Of a DNA stretch of 9,694 nucleotides, positions 6,967 to 9,694 are shown piece by piece. The translations under genes were made by a program, and so were the position numbers. Below the pieces are notes generated by a model that saw only the letters and a list, made by a program, of their open reading frames with translations, was not told the origin of the DNA and did no database searches. Source of the stretch: Allobranchiibius sp038199265 (GTDB lineage Bacteria > Actinomycetota > Actinomycetes > Actinomycetales > Dermatophilaceae); the NCBI GenBank assembly GCA_038199265.1, contig JBBPZD010000150.1:1-9694 (forward strand), in the 5' to 3' direction. Within the stretch, counting starts at the first letter, position 1, and every line of letters starts with the position of its first letter.

Positions 6967-7539
6967 TCAATTCCTCTTCTCGTCGGTGTCGGTGGGTTCG
7001 TCAGCCATCGCGGCCAGCGCTGCCCACCGTGGGTCAAGCACTTCATGGTGATGTGTCGGGTCATCCGCCAGGAGCGCCCCGCATTCGGAGCACAGCCCTG
7101 GGCAGTCTTCCCGACACACAGGTTGGAACGGCAGTGCAGGCACTACCGCGTTACGCAGCACGGGATCCAGATCGGCGAGGTCGCCGTCCAGTCCGAGCCG
7201 GTCTTCTTCAGGGTCGCCCACCTCGTCGGCGTGCACGGCCCGGTCGACGTAGACGAAGAGTTCCTGGAAGTCCACGTCGATGGGGACACGAACTTCTTCC
7301 AGGCACCGTACGCACGCGCCGACCGCCTCAGCTGTGACCGATCCGGACACCAGCACACCCTCCATCACAGATTCCAGCCTCAGTTCAAACTGCATCTCCG
7401 TGCCGGCGGGCACGCTGATGACGTCGGTACCGACGTCATCAGGTGCATCGATCGTTCTGGAGATAGTCGCCATCGCGCCAGGTCGGCGCCCGAGCTCCCG
7501 GGTGTCAAGAACCAGAGGCGAGCGTGAATCAAGGTGCAT
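6967..7539 (-). CDS. yceD: YceD/DUF177 family protein (23S rRNA accumulation factor)
   Basis: The YceD family, next to rpmF in many bacteria, is linked to accumulation of 23S rRNA or the large ribosomal subunit; the molecular action is not well defined. The 190-residue product shows the family hallmarks: SPLVLDTRELGRRPG near the start, FELRLESVMEGVLVSGSV (51-68), CVRC at 76-79, and a cysteine cluster CREDCPGLCSEC (C142, C146, C150, C153) that looks like a metal site. The C-terminus is acidic (DEPTDTDEKRN). The ATG at 7539 is preceded by an in-frame TGA at 7552-7554, so no longer form is possible. The ribosome binding site is weak. It heads the yceD-rpmF-rnc-mutM block. Odd feature: codons 33-42 are written as a perfect 28-bp palindrome (7415-7442). 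Confidence 0.93.
   Translation of the reverse strand: MHLDSRSPLVLDTRELGRRPGAMATISRTIDAPDDVGTDVISVPAGTEMQFELRLESVMEGVLVSGSVTAEAVGACVRCLEEVRVPIDVDFQELFVYVDRAVHADEVGDPEEDRLGLDGDLADLDPVLRNAVVPALPFQPVCREDCPGLCSECGALLADDPTHHHEVLDPRWAALAAMADEPTDTDEKRN
6972..6977 (-). promoter_or_regulatory. Ribosome binding site of rpmF inside the end of yceD
   Basis: AGAGGA on the minus strand ends 6 bases before the GTG at 6965 and is read as part of the last codons of yceD. It decides the rpmF start against the longer in-frame option from 7064. Confidence 0.7.
7415..7442. repeat. Perfect 28-bp palindrome within yceD
   Basis: The left half CTGATGACGTCGGT (7415-7428) is followed without spacer by its exact reverse complement ACCGACGTCATCAG (7429-7442). 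The next pair outward (7414/7443) no longer matches. On the coding strand it covers P33 to S42 of yceD (P-D-D-V-G-T-D-V-I-S), about 100 bases into the gene. In RNA it could fold into a stem of about 12 bp with a GUAC loop; in DNA it could be a site for a dimeric protein or extrude as a cruciform. No run of T follows, so it is not a standard terminator. Confidence 0.9.
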
Positions 7540-7605
7540 GGCGTAGGTATCTCACGAACAGTCGAAAAGAATCGGTCTCATCACAGGCGACAAGACCAAG
7601 GGGAG

Positions 7606-7635
7606 ACGATACCGGCTGCATGCCGGGTTGCCCAA
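7606..7635 (-). promoter_or_regulatory. Candidate promoter for the yceD-rpmF-rnc-mutM block
   Basis: In the 137-base gap between coaD and yceD, the minus strand has TTGGGC (7630-7635) and TATCGT (7606-7611) with an 18-base spacer. TATCGT fits TANNNT; TTGGGC matches only the first three bases of TTGACA. It would leave a leader of roughly 60 bases before yceD. The gap is the largest break upstream of yceD, which supports a promoter here, but the exact site is a guess. Confidence 0.3.
7612..7626. repeat. Inverted repeat upstream of yceD
   Basis: CCGGC and GCCGG flank a 5-base centre (TGCAT on the plus strand). It lies within the spacer of the candidate yceD promoter, where an operator could act. 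The arms are short and all G/C, so chance is a fair explanation, and without a T-run it is unlikely to end transcription of coaD. Confidence 0.3.
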
Positions 7636-7676
7636 AACGCGAGACCGCGGCCCCATCCCTCGATAGAACGACAACA

Positions 7677-8177
7677 TCACTCCTGTTGTCCGACGAGATG
7701 TTCCAGCAGCGGGCCGAGCACTGGCGGGGGCACCATCTGCGACACGTCGGCGCCTTTGCTGGCGATCAGCCTGATCAACGAACTGGAGTAATGCCCGAGC
7801 CTCGGATCACCCGGCAGAAACACTGTCTCGACCCCCGTCATCTCACGGTTCATCTGGGCCATCGGGAGTTCGTAGGTGTAGTCGGCCTCCCCCCGCAGCC
7901 CCTTCACGAGCACTGCCGCGCCGACTTCCAGGCAGACGTCGACCACGAGCTTGTCCCCGAACGCAGCGGCCCGCACTCCCGGAAGGTCCGCCGTCGATGC
8001 CTCGATCAACGCAACTCGTTCAGCGGGGTCGAAGGTGCCCTGCTTGGCCGGGTTGAAAAGGACCGCCACGAGGACTTCTTCATACATGGCAGCAGCTCGC
8101 CGGACGATGTCCAGGTGTCCGGACGTGAACGGGTCGTAGGACCCAGGGCAGACGCAACGACGCGGATCGGCAGCCAT
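7677..8177 (-). CDS. coaD: Phosphopantetheine adenylyltransferase
   Basis: CoaD joins ATP and 4'-phosphopantetheine to form dephospho-CoA, the next-to-last step of coenzyme A synthesis, in the cytosol. The 166-residue product is full length for the family. It has the nucleotidyltransferase T/HxGH motif as TSGH (18-21) within PGSYDPFTSGHLDIV, the substrate and ATP region VKGLRGEADYTYELPMAQMN (91-110), and the SSSLIR segment (131-136) that replaces the ISSTxVR motif of related enzymes. The ATG at 8177 puts ten residues before PGSYDP, slightly more than in many homologues. No Shine-Dalgarno is visible; TAGCCT ends 6 bases upstream. It follows rsmD after 9 bases, a pairing common in actinobacteria and other bacteria. 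Confidence 0.97.
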   Translation of the reverse strand: MAADPRRCVCPGSYDPFTSGHLDIVRRAAAMYEEVLVAVLFNPAKQGTFDPAERVALIEASTADLPGVRAAAFGDKLVVDVCLEVGAAVLVKGLRGEADYTYELPMAQMNREMTGVETVFLPGDPRLGHYSSSLIRLIASKGADVSQMVPPPVLGPLLEHLVGQQE

Positions 8178-8183
8178 GTCCGC

Positions 8184-8189
8184 AGGCTA
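8184..8189 (-). promoter_or_regulatory. Possible -10 element for a leaderless coaD transcript
   Basis: TAGCCT on the minus strand fits TANNNT, ends 6 bases before the coaD ATG, and includes the TAG stop codon of rsmD. coaD has no recognisable Shine-Dalgarno. coaD may therefore have a second, leaderless mRNA besides read-through from recG-rsmD. Inference from spacing only. Confidence 0.3.
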
Positions 8190-8786
8190 GGGCACTGCAC
8201 GCAGATCGGGCGCGGCAGGCTCCGGGTGCTGCGGCAGGTACTCCGCAAACCACAGGGACGTCTCGCCGTAGACCCGCGACTCCAGTGGATGCAATCCCGC
8301 CGGCCAGTTCGGCGACGCTGACCGGGTGGAGCGCTCCAGCAGCACCACTGCCTCCGGTTCCAACCAACCCCGACCGGCGAGCATCGACAACAGTTCGGCG
8401 ACCTCCTCCTCGGCGACCGCGTACGGCGGGTCGATCAGCACCAGGTGCATGGTGTGCGGGGGTGGACCGGCGAGCACCTGGGCGACCTTCGCGTGCCGCA
8501 CCTCGGCGTCGAACCCCAGCTCGGAGATGTTCGCGCGGATCACGTCGGCCGCTCGCCGGCCGGCCTCCGCCAACAGTGCTGAAGCGGCTCCCCGCGACAG
8601 CGCCTCCAAAGCCAGCGCGCCCGAGCCCGCGTACAGGTCGAGCACCCTGGCGTCTGCGATCGCATCGAGGTGTTCCAACCGGCCGAACAGAGCTTCTCGT
8701 ACCCGGTCGCTGGTGGGCCTGGTCCCGTCCCCCGGCGGGGTCGCGATCCGGCGACCGCGGGCAGTGCCGGCAATGATCCGGGGCAT
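8187..8786 (-). CDS. rsmD: 16S rRNA (guanine966-N2)-methyltransferase
   Basis: RsmD uses S-adenosylmethionine to methylate G966 of 16S rRNA during small-subunit assembly. The 199-residue product begins MPRIIAGTARGRRI and contains RPTSDRVREALFGRL (residues 23-37), the SAM-binding motif I VLDLYAGSGALALEALSRGA (about 48-67), and the catalytic DPPY motif (119-122). I chose the ATG at 8786. A TTG one codon earlier (8789) also keeps the frame, but the ATG forms a TGATG one-base overlap with the recG stop and has GGAG 8 bases upstream, which fits coupled translation. The C-terminal tail after WFAEYLPQ is proline-rich and probably flexible. The gene ends 9 bases before coaD. Confidence 0.95.
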   Translation of the reverse strand: MPRIIAGTARGRRIATPPGDGTRPTSDRVREALFGRLEHLDAIADARVLDLYAGSGALALEALSRGAASALLAEAGRRAADVIRANISELGFDAEVRHAKVAQVLAGPPPHTMHLVLIDPPYAVAEEEVAELLSMLAGRGWLEPEAVVLLERSTRSASPNWPAGLHPLESRVYGETSLWFAEYLPQHPEPAAPDLRAVP

Positions 8787-9694
8787 CAACCGCGCTCCAG
8801 GAACGCGGCCTGAACCTCATCGAGGCGGGTGCCGACCAGCCGTGCAAGACCGGGGTGCCGGGCCAACGATGGATCTCGGGAGATCAGGTCGGTCGCGTCG
8901 GCTCGTGCCAGGTCGATCAGCTCGACGTCGGAGGGGTGCGCCAGGCGCAGCAGGCGAAGGCCGGAACGGTGACCGCTCTGACGCGCTCCGAGGATGTCGC
9001 CCTCGGAGCGAAGGCTGAGGTCGAGTTCGGCGAGCGCAAAACCGTCGGTGGTCCCGGCCACGGCGGTCAGTCTCTCCAGGGTCTCTTCGTTATCGGTCGA
9101 GGTGACCAGCAGGCACAGACCGCCCGCGCTGCCTCGCCCGACCCGACCCCGCAGCTGATGCAGCTGGGAGATCCCAAATCGGTCAGCATCCATCACGACC
9201 ATTGCAGTGGCGTTGGGTACGTCCACGCCCACCTCGATGACCGTGGTGCTGACCAGCACGTCGATCTCGGCGCGCCCGAAGGCCCGCATCACGGCTTCTT
9301 TGTGATCCGCCGGCAATCGGCCGTGCAACAACTCGATCCGGAGTCCGTCCAGGGTGGGTTCGGCGCGCAAGTCGGCCAGCATCCGGTGCACACCGATTGC
9401 CTCCGGCCGCGTCGCCACCGGTGGTTCGTCCTCGAAGAGCGGCTCCGCCGGGACGTCCTGGAGCAACTCTGCCCGCTCTTCGTCCAAGGCGCCGGTTGCC
9501 GACTCGGTGGCGTCACCGATGCGGGCACAGACGACGTACGCCTGATGACCGGCTGCGACCTCCTCGGCAACGCGAGCCCAGGTGCGCTGTAACCAGCTCG
9601 CGTTGGCGGCGGGTACGACGTGCGAAGCGATCGGTGCGCGACCACGGGGCAGTTCGCGCAGTACCGAGGTGTCCATGTCGCCGAACACGGTCAT
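8786..9694 (-). CDS. recG: ATP-dependent DNA helicase RecG, C-terminal 302 residues (5' end outside window)
   Basis: RecG is a superfamily 2 translocase that remodels stalled replication forks and Holliday junctions. The visible part opens in helicase domain 1 (MTVFGDMDTSVLRELP, the RecG motif near motif III). It then has the domain 2 start QAYVVCARIG, HGRLPADHKEAVMRAF, motif V VLVSTTVIEVGVDVP (local residues 146-160) and motif VI QLHQLRGRVGRG (177-188). The RecG-specific TRG region follows as FALAELDLSLRSEGDILG and ARQSG (219-241). Local residues 60-118 hold an acidic stretch longer than in E. coli RecG, a difference I would expect among actinobacterial forms. The N-terminal wedge domain and Walker A and B lie beyond 9694. 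The first ATG in view is an internal methionine, not the start. The gene ends in TGA overlapping the rsmD ATG. Confidence 0.96.
   Translation of the reverse strand: MTVFGDMDTSVLRELPRGRAPIASHVVPAANASWLQRTWARVAEEVAAGHQAYVVCARIGDATESATGALDEERAELLQDVPAEPLFEDEPPVATRPEAIGVHRMLADLRAEPTLDGLRIELLHGRLPADHKEAVMRAFGRAEIDVLVSTTVIEVGVDVPNATAMVVMDADRFGISQLHQLRGRVGRGSAGGLCLLVTSTDNEETLERLTAVAGTTDGFALAELDLSLRSEGDILGARQSGHRSGLRLLRLAHPSDVELIDLARADATDLISRDPSLARHPGLARLVGTRLDEVQAAFLERG

Noticed and set aside
6771..7064. A 97-codon version of L32 starting at 7064
   Set aside because: The extra 33 residues overlap yceD and are unlike L32. The conserved AVPKRK start and a ribosome binding site support GTG at 6965.
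7524..8321. A 265-codon plus-strand frame opposite coaD and the gap
   Set aside because: It is antisense to coaD and continues into the gap without any recognisable motif.
1..9694. CRISPR arrays, insertion sequences, toxin-antitoxin or phage genes, tRNA or rRNA genes
   Set aside because: No spaced direct repeats, transposase-like frames or RNA gene signatures were seen. Nearly all bases belong to conserved housekeeping genes.

Overview
The window is a block of ordinary bacterial chromosome. All nine recognised genes plus one further peptidase gene lie on the minus strand. The sequence is G+C rich and six of the nine visible start codons are GTG. The gene order recG-rsmD-coaD-yceD-rpmF-rnc-mutM...smc is one I associate with high-G+C Gram-positive bacteria (Actinomycetota). 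The family or genus cannot be named from the sequence alone. I see no mobile element, CRISPR array, tRNA or rRNA, and no foreign-looking segment.

Layout in the direction of transcription (right to left). The 3' part of recG (helicase for stalled forks) runs into rsmD (16S rRNA m2G966 methyltransferase) with a one-base TGATG overlap. coaD (CoA biosynthesis) follows after 9 bases. A 137-base gap comes next, the most likely place for a new promoter. The second block is yceD (DUF177), rpmF (ribosomal protein L32), rnc (RNase III) and mutM (8-oxoguanine/formamidopyrimidine DNA glycosylase). These are packed with gaps of 1 and 24 bases and an 8-base overlap. Then come an M3-family oligopeptidase (37-base gap), a type I methionine aminopeptidase, map (35-base gap), and, after a 166-base gap, the first 729 codons of smc, cut by the window edge.

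Together the genes serve ribosome and RNA maturation (rsmD, yceD, rpmF, rnc), DNA repair and chromosome organisation (recG, mutM, smc), coenzyme A synthesis (coaD), and protein or peptide processing (M3 peptidase, map). Every reading frame looks intact and the key catalytic or ligand residues that I checked are present.

I do not see an undescribed system. The strongest unexplained signal is a perfect 28-bp palindrome inside the yceD coding sequence (7415-7442), upstream of rnc in what is probably the same transcript. A second pattern is that three genes (coaD, the M3 peptidase gene, map) lack a Shine-Dalgarno sequence but have a TANNNT hexamer 6-7 bases before the start codon, as expected for leaderless transcripts.
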